A stretch of 64,000 bases of DNA, from positions 1-64,000 of the forward strand of contig JBGVIT010000040.1 in the NCBI GenBank assembly GCA_045128915.1, given 5' to 3'. Below the pieces are notes generated by a model. The model worked only from the letters and a program-made list of their open reading frames with translations. It had not been told where the DNA came from and made no database searches. Numbering within the stretch: position 1 is the first letter of the stretch; each line of letters begins with the position of its first letter. Origin of the DNA: RGIG9115 sp045128915 (GTDB taxonomy: Bacteria; Bacillota; Clostridia; UBA1381). A program made the position numbers and the translations under genes. This document shows positions 7,127-15,431 of this stretch, piece by piece.

Positions 7127-8176
7127 ATGATATGTCCTAACTGTAATACACCAAATGATGAGCTTGCCAATGTTTGCATCAACTGCGGACAACCACTTGA
7201 CACAGAAGAAACTATTACATCGGAACAAGACCGTAATGCAAAATTAGAAGAAATCCAGTCAAGACGACTGAAAAAGAAAAAAATCCAGAAACGAAACAGA
7301 ATAATTGCAATTTGTATTCTTATTGCCCTTATTCTCGGAGCTTTGGCATACGGAGTTTATACTCTTAGGGATAATTTCTTTGCAGACGGAGGCGATAATC
7401 TTGTAATATCATCTCCCACTCCCACATTGGATACTGCAACTGAAGAGCCGACCGAAGCTCCCACACAAGAGCCTTTGCCAACTGAGGAGATTGTTGCAAC
7501 TGTCGCTCCTGAAACAACACCCGTAATAATTCCGGAGCCGGTAGTTACTGCGGCGCCTACAAAAAAGCCCGCTTCAGTTAAACCCGCGGCTACCAAGAAG
7601 CCTGTTTCTAACAAGACTCCAATCGTTTCTGCACCGGGATTTGCAGCAGGCTCAGTTATTCAGACTCCCGTTGTTCAGGGCGCACCCATCGTTTCTCAGC
7701 TTGTAATGGTAAACTCTGTTGAAACGGCTCCGAACAATCGTTCAATCGCTAAGCTCAGCATTGGAAATGAAGTATATTTTGCATATGCTCCTGATGCAGG
7801 CTTTGAAAAAGGCGTTCCTGCCATGTATTCCATAGATGCTGCGGCAACTGCTGATGTATATTACGGACTGCCCGTATATTCAATAACTGAAGTTGATGCA
7901 TATGATGCAAACGGATACGTTCTTGCAGAATCGTCTTCTAAGCTTCTTACAGAAGCAGACCTTGCAGGTCTTTCAAAATCACAGCTTCAACTTGCAAGAA
8001 ACGAAATTTTTGCTCGTCACGGCAGAATATTCAAAAAGCAGGAGCTTCAGAAGTTCTTTGAGTCAAAGACCTGGTATAAACCAAGCTCAACCTACAATTA
8101 TAAAAACGATAATCTTAACCTTACTGAAATTGAGCTTAAGAATGCAAACTTCATTCTGGCTTATGAAAATAAGTAA
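7127..8176 (+). CDS. Zinc-ribbon, single-pass membrane protein with C-terminal YARHG domain
   Basis: A 349-residue protein of mosaic build. Residues 3-20 form a zinc ribbon (CPNC ... CINC). A basic stretch precedes one membrane helix (about 58-80). Residues about 93-180 are a Thr/Pro/Ala-rich low-complexity linker, probably extracellular. The last 65 residues form a YARHG domain (LQLARNEIFARHGRIFKKQELQKFFESKTWY), named for its YARHG-like motif and usually found in extracytoplasmic proteins. Topology is zinc ribbon inside and YARHG outside. Function is unknown; a sensor or envelope-stress role is possible. Monocistronic, with its own promoter and terminator. Confidence 0.8.
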   Translation: MICPNCNTPNDELANVCINCGQPLDTEETITSEQDRNAKLEEIQSRRLKKKKIQKRNRIIAICILIALILGALAYGVYTLRDNFFADGGDNLVISSPTPTLDTATEEPTEAPTQEPLPTEEIVATVAPETTPVIIPEPVVTAAPTKKPASVKPAATKKPVSNKTPIVSAPGFAAGSVIQTPVVQGAPIVSQLVMVNSVETAPNNRSIAKLSIGNEVYFAYAPDAGFEKGVPAMYSIDAAATADVYYGLPVYSITEVDAYDANGYVLAESSSKLLTEADLAGLSKSQLQLARNEIFARHGRIFKKQELQKFFESKTWYKPSSTYNYKNDNLNLTEIELKNANFILAYENK

Positions 8177-8180
8177 ACAA

Positions 8181-8208
8181 AAAAAGCTGTCATATGACAG
8201 CTTTTTTT
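8181..8208. terminator. Bidirectional terminator
   Basis: Perfect palindrome AGCTGTCATATGACAGCT (8185-8202) with an A-run before and a T-run after. It serves the YARHG gene and the convergent yajC. Confidence 0.9.
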
Positions 8209-8210
8209 GA

Positions 8211-8576
8211 TTAATTGCTTTCTTTTACTTGAATGTCCTTAATCGCAGCCTTTTCAAACTTGATGAAGGATCTTTCGTCAGGAGTTCCTACGTTGCCGGT
8301 TTCGATTATAACAAACTCGTCCTTAATCTTTGAAACCTTTCCTACAATACCGCCGATTGAAACTACCTTATCTCCAACTTTCATTTTGGAAATCTTTTCT
8401 CTCAAAGCCTTTTCCTTTTTCTTCTGAGGTCTTATTAACATAAGATACATCACAACAAAAATGAGGATGAAGGGAAAGAAACTAACTATTGTTGCTGCAA
8501 CTGTTGTGCCGGCACCTGCTGTTGCCGCTGCATCTCCTGCTTGCTGCGCGTATGCAACTGTCTGTAATCCTAACAT
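8211..8576 (-). CDS. yajC: Preprotein translocase accessory subunit YajC
   Basis: A 121-residue YajC-family protein, the small single-helix partner of SecDF at the Sec translocon. Residues about 28-47 are the membrane helix (TIVSFFPFILIFVVMYLMLI), followed at once by the family signature RPQKKKEKALREKISKMKVGDKVVSIGGIVGKV. An N-terminal Ala/Gly-rich extension of about 25 residues, including AYAQQAGDAA, is longer than in E. coli. AAAGGAGAAT precedes the ATG. No secDF or tgt partner is adjacent; the gene stands alone. Confidence 0.92.
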   Translation of the reverse strand: MLGLQTVAYAQQAGDAAATAGAGTTVAATIVSFFPFILIFVVMYLMLIRPQKKKEKALREKISKMKVGDKVVSIGGIVGKVSKIKDEFVIIETGNVGTPDERSFIKFEKAAIKDIQVKESN

Positions 8577-8714
8577 GATTATTCTCCTTTTTGATTGATA
8601 TTTAATGGCTTCGCCACAATAACATCATTATACTATGCAAGGGTATAAATTTCAAGTGTTTTTTGTACTTTTTACATATTTTATAGAAATTTGTAATAAT
8701 TTTCATGTTTTCAC

Positions 8715-8743
8715 TTGAAAATATAAATAAAAAGTATTATAAT
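8715..8743 (+). promoter_or_regulatory. pta-ackA promoter
   Basis: TTGAAA (8715-8720), 17 bases, TATAAT (8738-8743), about 50 bases before pta. Confidence 0.75.
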
Positions 8744-8794
8744 ATTCTTTGGATATTTTTATCCATACATTTTCAAAAAAGAGAGGAAATATAA

Positions 8795-9790
8795 ATGAGT
8801 AATTTTATTGACGGTCTCAAAACAAGAGCAATGCAAAGCATTAAAACTATTGTTCTTGCTGAAGGCGAAGACAAAAGAACAGTAGAAGCTGCTGCATTGG
8901 TTAAAAAAGACGGCTATGCCAAGGTCGTACTTCTCGGAAATGTTGACAAAATCAAAGCTATTGCCGCAGAAGGTAATTATGATATAGATGCAGTAGAAAT
9001 TATCGATCCTATTACATCTGATAAGGCACAAGCATATGCAAACGAATTTTATGAGTTGAGAAAGGCTAAGGGTGTTACTCCTGAGCAGGCTGCTGAAACT
9101 GTTAAAAATCCGCTTTACTACGGATGTATGATGGTTAAAATGGGCGATGCTGACGGAATGGTTGCAGGTGCTGTAAACTCATCAGCTAACGTTATCCGTC
9201 CTTCACTCCAGATTCTTAAGACTGCACCGGGCACAAAGCTTGTATCAGCTTTCTTCATAATGGTAGTACCCGACTGTGAATATGGCGAAAACGGAACATT
9301 CATTTTCGCAGACAGCGGTCTTAACGAAAATCCTGATGCAGACCAGGTATCAGAAATCGCAATTTCTTCAGCAAAGAGCTTCTCACAGCTTATCGGTGCA
9401 GAACCGAAGATTGCTATGCTCTCTTATTCAACATACGGAAGCGCAAAGAATCCGCTTGTTGACAAGATGGTTGAAGCTACAAGACTTGCTAAGGAAAAGA
9501 GACCTGATCTTGCAATCGACGGAGAAATGCAGTTTGATGCAGCAGTTGTTAAATCAGTTGCTGAGCAGAAGGCTCCCGGCTCAAAGGTTGCAGGACAGGC
9601 AAACGTTCTTGTATTCCCTGACCTTAATGCAGGTAATATTGGTTATAAACTTGTTCAGAGACTTGCAAAGGCTGAAGCTTACGGACCTATCCTCCAGGGT
9701 ATTTCAAAGCCCGTAAATGACCTTTCAAGAGGTTGTACAGCAGAGGATATTGCAGGCGTTGTAGCAATTACAGCAGTTCAGGCTCAATAA
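8795..9790 (+). CDS. pta: Phosphate acetyltransferase
   Basis: A 331-residue enzyme converting acetyl-CoA and phosphate to acetyl phosphate, the first step of ATP-yielding acetate formation. The short form without the N-terminal DRTGG regions of E. coli Pta is usual in Firmicutes. Family motifs include VLAEGEDKRTVEAA near the start, DGMVAGAVNSSANVIRP, the FIFADSGLNENPDADQ block and the C-terminal GPILQGISKPVNDLSRGC. GAGAGGAAA precedes the ATG. It is 19 bases upstream of ackA in one operon. Confidence 0.97.
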   Translation: MSNFIDGLKTRAMQSIKTIVLAEGEDKRTVEAAALVKKDGYAKVVLLGNVDKIKAIAAEGNYDIDAVEIIDPITSDKAQAYANEFYELRKAKGVTPEQAAETVKNPLYYGCMMVKMGDADGMVAGAVNSSANVIRPSLQILKTAPGTKLVSAFFIMVVPDCEYGENGTFIFADSGLNENPDADQVSEIAISSAKSFSQLIGAEPKIAMLSYSTYGSAKNPLVDKMVEATRLAKEKRPDLAIDGEMQFDAAVVKSVAEQKAPGSKVAGQANVLVFPDLNAGNIGYKLVQRLAKAEAYGPILQGISKPVNDLSRGCTAEDIAGVVAITAVQAQ

Positions 9791-9809
9791 TTTAAAAGGA
9801 GATAAACCT

Positions 9810-11006
9810 ATGAAAGTATTAGTAATTAATGCAGGCAGTTCTTCACTTAAGTATCAGCTTATTGATATGGATTCTGAAACTGTTCTTGCAAAAGGACTTT
9901 GCGAACGTATAGGCCTCGACGGTGCTAATCTTCAGCACACAAACGTTGCACTTGACAAAAAGGTTCGCATCGAAAGCAAAATGGACAACCATGCTGACGG
10001 TATCAAGTTGGTTGTTGACGCTCTTGTAAGCCCCGATCATGGCGTTATAAAGGATATGTCAGAAATCGGTGCTGTTGGTCACAGAGTGGTTCACGGCGCA
10101 GAAATATTTGCAGATTCTTTCGTAATTGACGATAAGGTTAAGGAGGCTCTTGAAGCTTGTACTCCTCTTGCACCTCTTCACAATCCTGCAAACATCACAG
10201 GTATTGAAGCTTGCGAACAGATTATGCCGGGAGTTAAGCAGGTGGCTGTTTTCGATACAGCTTTCCACCAGACAATGCCACCAAAAGCATTTATGTACGG
10301 TCTCCCCTACAAGTTCTATGAAGAACAAAAAATCAGAAAGTACGGCTTCCACGGAACCAGCCATAAGTATGTTGCAGCTGAAGCTGCAAAGATGCTCGGC
10401 AAAGCTCCTGAAGACCTTAAGATTATCACATGCCATTTGGGTAACGGCTCATCAATCACAGCGGTTGACGGCGGTAAGTCAGTAGATACCACCATGGGCT
10501 TCACTCCCCTTGACGGTACTATAATGGGAACAAGAACAGGTACAATGGATCCTGCTGTTATAACTTACATGATGGACGATATGGGACTCACATCAAAGCA
10601 GATTAATACAGTAGTAAACAAAGAATCAGGCGTATATGGCGTTTCGGGCGTTTCAAGCGATTTCAGAGATTTGTCAGCTGCTGCAGACAACGGCAATGAA
10701 AGAGCTGCTCTTGCACTTGATATGTTCACATACGGCGTTAAGAAATACATCGGCTCATACGCTGCTGCTATGGGCGGTGTTGATGCAATCGTATTTACTG
10801 CAGGTGTTGGTGAAAACGACAGCCAGACACGCGAAAGCATTGTAGAAGGTCTTGAATTTATGGGAATTAAGATTGACAAGGAAATGAACAAGCAAAGAGG
10901 ACGTCTTGATATTTCAGCTCCTGATGCAACTGTTAAAACTCTTGTAATCCCCACAAATGAAGAGCTTATGATTGCGATAGATACCAAAAGACTCATTGAG
11001 GGTTAA
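9810..11006 (+). CDS. ackA: Acetate kinase
   Basis: A 398-residue ASKHA-superfamily kinase making ATP from acetyl phosphate and ADP. It opens with the signature MKVLVINAGSSSLKYQL, has GHRVVHGAE, VAVFDTAFHQTMP, KYGFHGTSHKYV and HLGNGSSITAVDGGKSVDTTMG, and ends within FTAGVGENDSQTRES and the TNEELMIAIDT tail. AAAGGAG sits upstream of the ATG. Together with pta it forms the acetate branch of fermentation. A strong terminator follows. Confidence 0.98.
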   Translation: MKVLVINAGSSSLKYQLIDMDSETVLAKGLCERIGLDGANLQHTNVALDKKVRIESKMDNHADGIKLVVDALVSPDHGVIKDMSEIGAVGHRVVHGAEIFADSFVIDDKVKEALEACTPLAPLHNPANITGIEACEQIMPGVKQVAVFDTAFHQTMPPKAFMYGLPYKFYEEQKIRKYGFHGTSHKYVAAEAAKMLGKAPEDLKIITCHLGNGSSITAVDGGKSVDTTMGFTPLDGTIMGTRTGTMDPAVITYMMDDMGLTSKQINTVVNKESGVYGVSGVSSDFRDLSAAADNGNERAALALDMFTYGVKKYIGSYAAAMGGVDAIVFTAGVGENDSQTRESIVEGLEFMGIKIDKEMNKQRGRLDISAPDATVKTLVIPTNEELMIAIDTKRLIEG

Positions 11007-11014
11007 TTAATATC

Positions 11015-11048
11015 AAAAAAAGAAAGCCAATGCCGGCTTTCTTTTTTT
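11015..11048. terminator. pta-ackA terminator (bidirectional)
   Basis: Stem AAAGAAAGCC / GGCTTTCTTT, flanked by A- and T-runs, between ackA and the convergent antiporter gene. Confidence 0.9.
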
Positions 11049-11059
11049 ATGCTGTGAAA

Positions 11060-11989
11060 TTATATTATCATCATAAAATATACTGCATACGCTGCAAGCA
11101 TTACTATTCCGGCAGCTCTGGTGAGTCTGCGGTGTTTGAAGCAGCATACCCACAAAAGTACTGATGCGAAGATTGCAACAGCTGTGTCGAATATAAAGTT
11201 CTTTACAAACGGTACGGGGATAATAAGTGAAGAAAGACCTACAACAAACAGAATATTAAAAACATTACTTCCTACGATATTTCCTATTGCAATATCCGCA
11301 TTATGCTTTCTCGCCGCCATAACAGATGTAAACAGTTCAGGCAAAGATGTACCGAGAGCAACAATGGTAAGACCGATAAAACGCTCACTAAGTCCTGCCG
11401 CCTTTGCAAGATAACTTGCAGAATCTACTGTAAATCGGCTCCCAAGAACAACTACTGCAATACCGACAACTGTAAATAATAGTGCTTTAAATACAGACAT
11501 ATCCTTTATTTCTTCAACCTGCTCAGTATCCTTATTCTTACGCGCCTGAACAAATAAATAAGAAAGATATATTATAAACAAAGCTATCAAAATCAAGCCT
11601 GCAAGCCGCCCCATAAAACCATCAAAGCCAAGAGCCATAAATATAGCTGTTATAAGTATCATAAAAGGAATTTCTACCTTCACGGTGGATTTTGCCACCG
11701 CAAGAGGTGTGATTACCGAGGAAATACCCAGAATAATCAGAATATTCAGAATATTACTTCCAACAATATTCCCTACTGTTATGTCCGCATTTCCGCTAAA
11801 CGCTGCAGATATGCTGACTGCGGCTTCAGGTGCGCTGGTTCCCATTGCAACAACCGTAAGACCGATTATTAACTGTGGAATACCAAACTTCGCCGCCATA
11901 CTTGCAGCTCCGTCAACAAACCAATCGGCTCCCTTAACAAGCATCAGAAAGCCTAAACACAAAAGTAAGACCTGAACCAAAATTTCCAT
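11060..11989 (-). CDS. CaCA-family cation antiporter (YrbG-like), probably Mn2+-linked
   Basis: A 309-residue integral membrane exchanger of the Ca2+/cation antiporter superfamily with about ten helices. The two alpha-repeats are plain: GTSAPEAAVSISAAFSGNAD...VGNIVGSNILN in the first half and GTSLPELFTSVMAARKHNAD...IGNIVGSNVFN in the second, with the acidic ion-binding glutamates. The family normally exchanges Na+ or H+ for Ca2+. The yybP-ykoY riboswitch immediately upstream suggests that expression here responds to Mn2+, so a manganese-exporting role is a fair inference. Monocistronic. Confidence 0.9.
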   Translation of the reverse strand: MEILVQVLLLCLGFLMLVKGADWFVDGAASMAAKFGIPQLIIGLTVVAMGTSAPEAAVSISAAFSGNADITVGNIVGSNILNILIILGISSVITPLAVAKSTVKVEIPFMILITAIFMALGFDGFMGRLAGLILIALFIIYLSYLFVQARKNKDTEQVEEIKDMSVFKALLFTVVGIAVVVLGSRFTVDSASYLAKAAGLSERFIGLTIVALGTSLPELFTSVMAARKHNADIAIGNIVGSNVFNILFVVGLSSLIIPVPFVKNFIFDTAVAIFASVLLWVCCFKHRRLTRAAGIVMLAAYAVYFMMII

Positions 11990-12034
11990 TTTCCAAACCT
12001 CTTTCCTTTCAGCTTTTGCAAAATCTCAACCCAC

Positions 12035-12171
12035 CAAAAAAGCAGCCCGACAATTCTGCATCAAAAATACAGAAAAAGTCTCGCTGCTTAAGTCACACAA
12101 CCGGGTTTTCTACTCAAAAACCGTACTGACGGCAATGTAAACACCCCGAAAGGTGCCAACTACTCCCTATT
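12035..12171 (-). promoter_or_regulatory. yybP-ykoY (Mn2+) riboswitch with terminator, upstream of the antiporter
   Basis: Read on the minus strand, the leader begins with GGGAGTAG (12161-12168). It contains the CGTCAGTACGG block (12121-12131) and CCGGTTGTG (12095-12103), then GCAGCGAGACTTTTTCTG, which match conserved parts of the yybP-ykoY class. The 3' side pairs AGCAGC...GCTGC and ends in a T-run (about 12035-12041), forming a terminator that overlaps the aptamer closing stem. The class is an ON switch for Mn2+. The call rests on motif recognition, not on a covariance search. Confidence 0.85.
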
Positions 12172-12180
12172 TCTTACAGT

Positions 12181-12209
12181 ATTATAACTCATTTTACCAA
12201 AATTGTCAA
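12181..12209 (-). promoter_or_regulatory. Promoter of the riboswitch-antiporter transcript
   Basis: TTGACA (12204-12209), 17-base spacer, TATAAT (12181-12186) on the minus strand: a perfect sigma-A promoter ten bases ahead of the riboswitch. Confidence 0.9.
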
Positions 12210-12213
12210 TAGT

Positions 12214-12642
12214 TTATTTTAATTTAAAAAGCAGCATACCGCCAACCATAAGGAAAAAGCCTACATAATTATTCCAATGGAGTGGTATTTTTTCGCTATC
12301 CATAAGACCAAAGGCATCAATAAGCGCCGCTACTGTAAGCTGTGATATTAATATTACGCTGATTGCTACCGTTGGAGACAGCTTACCTATGGCAAGCATA
12401 ACCGTTACCGTAATAATAAGTCCGAAAGCTCCGCCCAAAAGATAGAATTTGTTTACGCTGCCTACCAGCCTGAAATCCCCTTTTCCGAAAAACCACACTA
12501 CCAGCAATGAAAGCACAAACGCCGTTCCCTGAACAATGGCGTTTGATTCATACAAACCGATTTTATCACTGAGCCTCGTATTCATTACTCCCTGAATACT
12601 CATGGCACTGCCTGCTATAATGGCAAAAATAAAGCCTGACAT
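12214..12642 (-). CDS. Small DMT-type transporter of the DUF606/YdcZ family
   Basis: A 142-residue protein with five predicted hydrophobic segments. The start MSGFIFAIIAGSAMSIQGVMNTRLSDKIGLYESNAIVQG fits the DUF606 (YdcZ) branch of drug/metabolite transporters, whose members are half-size and probably dimerise. The substrate is unknown. GAGGTGAT sits seven bases before the ATG. Its stop lies only a few bases before the -35 of the downstream antiporter transcript, so the two are separate units. Confidence 0.8.
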   Translation of the reverse strand: MSGFIFAIIAGSAMSIQGVMNTRLSDKIGLYESNAIVQGTAFVLSLLVVWFFGKGDFRLVGSVNKFYLLGGAFGLIITVTVMLAIGKLSPTVAISVILISQLTVAALIDAFGLMDSEKIPLHWNNYVGFFLMVGGMLLFKLK

Positions 12643-12772
12643 ATTTTATCACCTCTTACATAGTATTTGTAATAAAGACAAAAATAGTTAGTTTAAGCGC
12701 TAAATATGTTGTATCTGTCCAAAATTATTTAATTGTTAACGGAATATTACAACAAAATATATAAAAATGATA

Positions 12773-12801
12773 TTGACAATATCTTAACAATATGGTATTA
12801 T
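12773..12801 (+). promoter_or_regulatory. Sugar ABC operon promoter
   Basis: TTGACA (12773-12778), 17 bases, TATTAT (12796-12801). About 75 bases upstream, TTTAAGCGCTAAAT (12692-12705) has an AGCGCT centre like LacI-family or catabolite-control operators. The operator call is weak. Confidence 0.7.
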
Positions 12802-12864
12802 GGAAGCATAACAAAATCAAGAAAGGAGAGAGAACTTAGATAAGCTAAGTAATTGGAGAAAAAT

Positions 12865-14364
12865 ATGAACAAAGTAATTCTTCAAATGACAGGAATCGAT
12901 AAGATTTTTCCGGGCGTACATGCCTTGAAATCAGTAAACCTTGAGCTGAGAGAAGGCGAGGTTCATGCACTTATGGGTGAAAATGGCGCAGGTAAATCCA
13001 CTCTCATGAAAGTTCTGTGCGGAATTCATAAGCGCGACGGCGGAGAAATCGTATTGTTTGATGAGCCTGTTAACTTTTCAACTATCAAAGAATCTCAGGA
13101 CGCTGGAATCAGCATTATTCATCAGGAGCTTAACATGATGAATCATCTTACAGTTGCCCAGAACATATATATAGGCAGAGAGCCTATGATAAATGGCATC
13201 TACATTGATGATAAAAAAATGGAGCAGGATGCAAAGGCTTTGTTTGACCGAATAGGAGTCAACATAGATCCTTCAGCTGTTCTCGGCACTCTTACCGTAG
13301 GTAAGCAACAAATGGTAGAAATTGCAAAGGCCGTTTCAAGAAACTCTAAAATTCTTATACTTGACGAGCCTACTGCCGCTCTCACACAGGTTGAAGTGGA
13401 GGAGCTTTTTGACATTATGGCTGACCTTAAGAGTAAGGGAATTGGCATGATTTACATATCTCACAGAATGGATGAAATCAACAGAATTTCAGACCGTATT
13501 ACTGTAATGCGTGACGGTGAATATGTTGGAACTCTTATCACCAAGGACACCACAAAAGACGAAATCGTTAAAATGATGGTGGGCAGAGTTATCTATGGCG
13601 ATAAAAAGGAGCAGAGCAATGTTCCTGAGGATGCCGAGGTTATTCTTGAAGTAAAGAATCTAAATCGAGGCAAGGAAATCAAAGACGTCAGCTTTAAGCT
13701 GAGAAAAGGTGAAATCTTAGGATTTTCCGGACTTATGGGTTCGGGCAGAACAGAAGTTGCCCGTGCTATTTACGGTGCGGACAAATATGATAGCGGTGAA
13801 ATTTTCATATGCGGCAAGAAGATTAATATTAAATCACCAAATGAAGCTGTAAAGAACGGAATCTGCTATCTGTCCGAGGACAGAAAACGTTACGGCTTGC
13901 TTCTTGACAAGTCTGTTGCTGAAAACTCTGTTTTGAGTAATCTTGATGACTATATTAAATTCGGCTGGATTAACGACAAGAAAATCGAAGCTGATGCAAC
14001 AAAGGAAAATGATAAGCTCAAAACTAAAACTCCCTCTATGAAACAGCTTACAAGAAACCTTTCAGGCGGAAATCAGCAGAAGGTTATTATTGCAAGATGG
14101 CTTCTTAAAAACTCGGATATATTCATTTTTGATGAACCTACGAGAGGTATCGACATTGGTGCCAAGAGTGAAATGTACACTCTTATGGAAGAGCTTGCAA
14201 GTCAGGGTAAGTCCGTAATTATGATTTCGTCTGAGCTTTCGGAAATCCAAAGACTCAGCGACCGCGTGGTTGTAATGTGTGAAGGTCGTATTACGGGAGA
14301 ACTTGACATCAAGGATGCGACTCAGGAAAAAATAATGGCATATGCTACAATGAGAGAGGAATAA
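12865..14364 (+). CDS. Sugar ABC transporter, double ATP-binding protein (RbsA/MglA type)
   Basis: A protein of about 499 residues with two fused ABC ATPase domains, the energising subunit of a ribose/galactose-class importer. The first domain has Walker A GENGAGKST (38-46), signature LTVGKQQMVEIAKAV and Walker B ILDEPTAAL. The second has a degenerate Walker A (GLMGSGRTEV), signature LSGGNQQKVIIARWL and FDEPTRGIDIGAKSE. This asymmetry is typical of RbsA. The ATG at 12865 is preferred to TTG at 12853 because GGAGAA lies six bases before it. Four bases separate it from the permease gene. Confidence 0.93.
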   Translation: MNKVILQMTGIDKIFPGVHALKSVNLELREGEVHALMGENGAGKSTLMKVLCGIHKRDGGEIVLFDEPVNFSTIKESQDAGISIIHQELNMMNHLTVAQNIYIGREPMINGIYIDDKKMEQDAKALFDRIGVNIDPSAVLGTLTVGKQQMVEIAKAVSRNSKILILDEPTAALTQVEVEELFDIMADLKSKGIGMIYISHRMDEINRISDRITVMRDGEYVGTLITKDTTKDEIVKMMVGRVIYGDKKEQSNVPEDAEVILEVKNLNRGKEIKDVSFKLRKGEILGFSGLMGSGRTEVARAIYGADKYDSGEIFICGKKINIKSPNEAVKNGICYLSEDRKRYGLLLDKSVAENSVLSNLDDYIKFGWINDKKIEADATKENDKLKTKTPSMKQLTRNLSGGNQQKVIIARWLLKNSDIFIFDEPTRGIDIGAKSEMYTLMEELASQGKSVIMISSELSEIQRLSDRVVVMCEGRITGELDIKDATQEKIMAYATMREE

Positions 14365-14368
14365 GAAT

Positions 14369-15385
14369 ATGGGAAGTGTAAAAGGAAAACAGAATATTAT
14401 TATCATTACCGCACTTGCGGCTTTGGTTGTAATCTTTACTATTTTAAATCCTAACTTTATAGGCAGATACAATATTGTAAGTATGGCGCAGTCTCTTGCA
14501 CCATATGCGATTATGGGACTTGGTGTTACATTCGTTATAGCAACGGGCGACATTGACCTTTCAATCGGTACAGTTTGTATTGCATCTGCTGTAATCGCAG
14601 GTAAATTGTACATGGTAGGAATGCCTCTTTGGGCAACAATCCCCGTTATGATTGCTATCGGTACACTTTTTGGATTAATCAACGGTTTGCTTGTAGCAAA
14701 GCTTAAGCTACCGGCATTTATTGCTACTTTGGGTACGATGATGTTTGCACGAGGCCTAAGCGCCCTGATAGTTTCTATACCAAACATCTTCTTCCCCAAT
14801 GGGACTTGGTTTAATAAGGTATTTTCAAATGCTAACGGAATCCCCACAGGTCTTATATGGGTAATCTTCTTTGCTTTGATTTGTATGTACCTTATGTACA
14901 AGTGCAAAATCGGAAGATACATTCTTTCAATCGGAAGTAATGAAGAAGCAACAAGACTTTCAGGTATCAATACAGACAAGTACAAAATTATAGCTTATGT
15001 TTTCAGCGGTTTGGGTGCCGGTATTGCGGCTATATTCTGGGCATCATCATTCGCTACGGTAGCAGCTGCAACCGGTAACGGAATGGAGCTTGATGCCATT
15101 GCCGGTGTTTATATAGGCGGAACAAGTGCTGCCGGCGGTGTTGCATCTGTTGCAGGAACCGTAATCGGTAATATGATGCTCGTAGTTATCAGAAGCGGTC
15201 TTAACTTTGTTCTTGCACGCTTCAACCTGAATCTTAACTCAACATATGTTACATTCGTACTTACCGGTATAATAGTTGTAGTTGCAGTTCTCATGGACGT
15301 TCTTAAGAACAAGAATGCAACTAAAATAAAGGCTCCCAAGGAAAAGAAAAAGGCAAAGCAAGTGCCTCAGCAAACAGGAGTCTGA
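14369..15385 (+). CDS. Sugar ABC transporter permease (RbsC type)
   Basis: A 338-residue inner-membrane subunit of the same importer, with about eight to ten hydrophobic segments. Family marks include GLGVTFVIATGDIDLSIGT, the LPAFIATLGTMMFARGL helix, the IGRYILSIGSNEEATRLSGI loop that contacts the ATPase, and GMELDAIAGVYIGGTS...GTVIGNMML. One permease serves both halves of the channel as a homodimer. The C-terminus is a lysine-rich cytoplasmic tail. Confidence 0.93.
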   Translation: MGSVKGKQNIIIITALAALVVIFTILNPNFIGRYNIVSMAQSLAPYAIMGLGVTFVIATGDIDLSIGTVCIASAVIAGKLYMVGMPLWATIPVMIAIGTLFGLINGLLVAKLKLPAFIATLGTMMFARGLSALIVSIPNIFFPNGTWFNKVFSNANGIPTGLIWVIFFALICMYLMYKCKIGRYILSIGSNEEATRLSGINTDKYKIIAYVFSGLGAGIAAIFWASSFATVAAATGNGMELDAIAGVYIGGTSAAGGVASVAGTVIGNMMLVVIRSGLNFVLARFNLNLNSTYVTFVLTGIIVVVAVLMDVLKNKNATKIKAPKEKKKAKQVPQQTGV

Positions 15386-15431
15386 GAATTAAGTTACCAA
15401 AATATTTTATATATTTAAGGAGGAATATATT

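Noticed and set aside
7357..7614. Minus-strand frame rich in Gly/Val/Ser
   Set aside because: It is the reverse of the Thr/Pro/Ala linker of the YARHG protein; no ribosome site.
10565..10996. Minus-strand frame of 143 codons opposite ackA
   Set aside because: Shadow of a certain gene with no start signal.
14062..14985. Minus-strand frame of 307 codons within the sugar ABC genes
   Set aside because: Long only because of codon bias in the two overlapped genes; no family likeness and no ribosome site.
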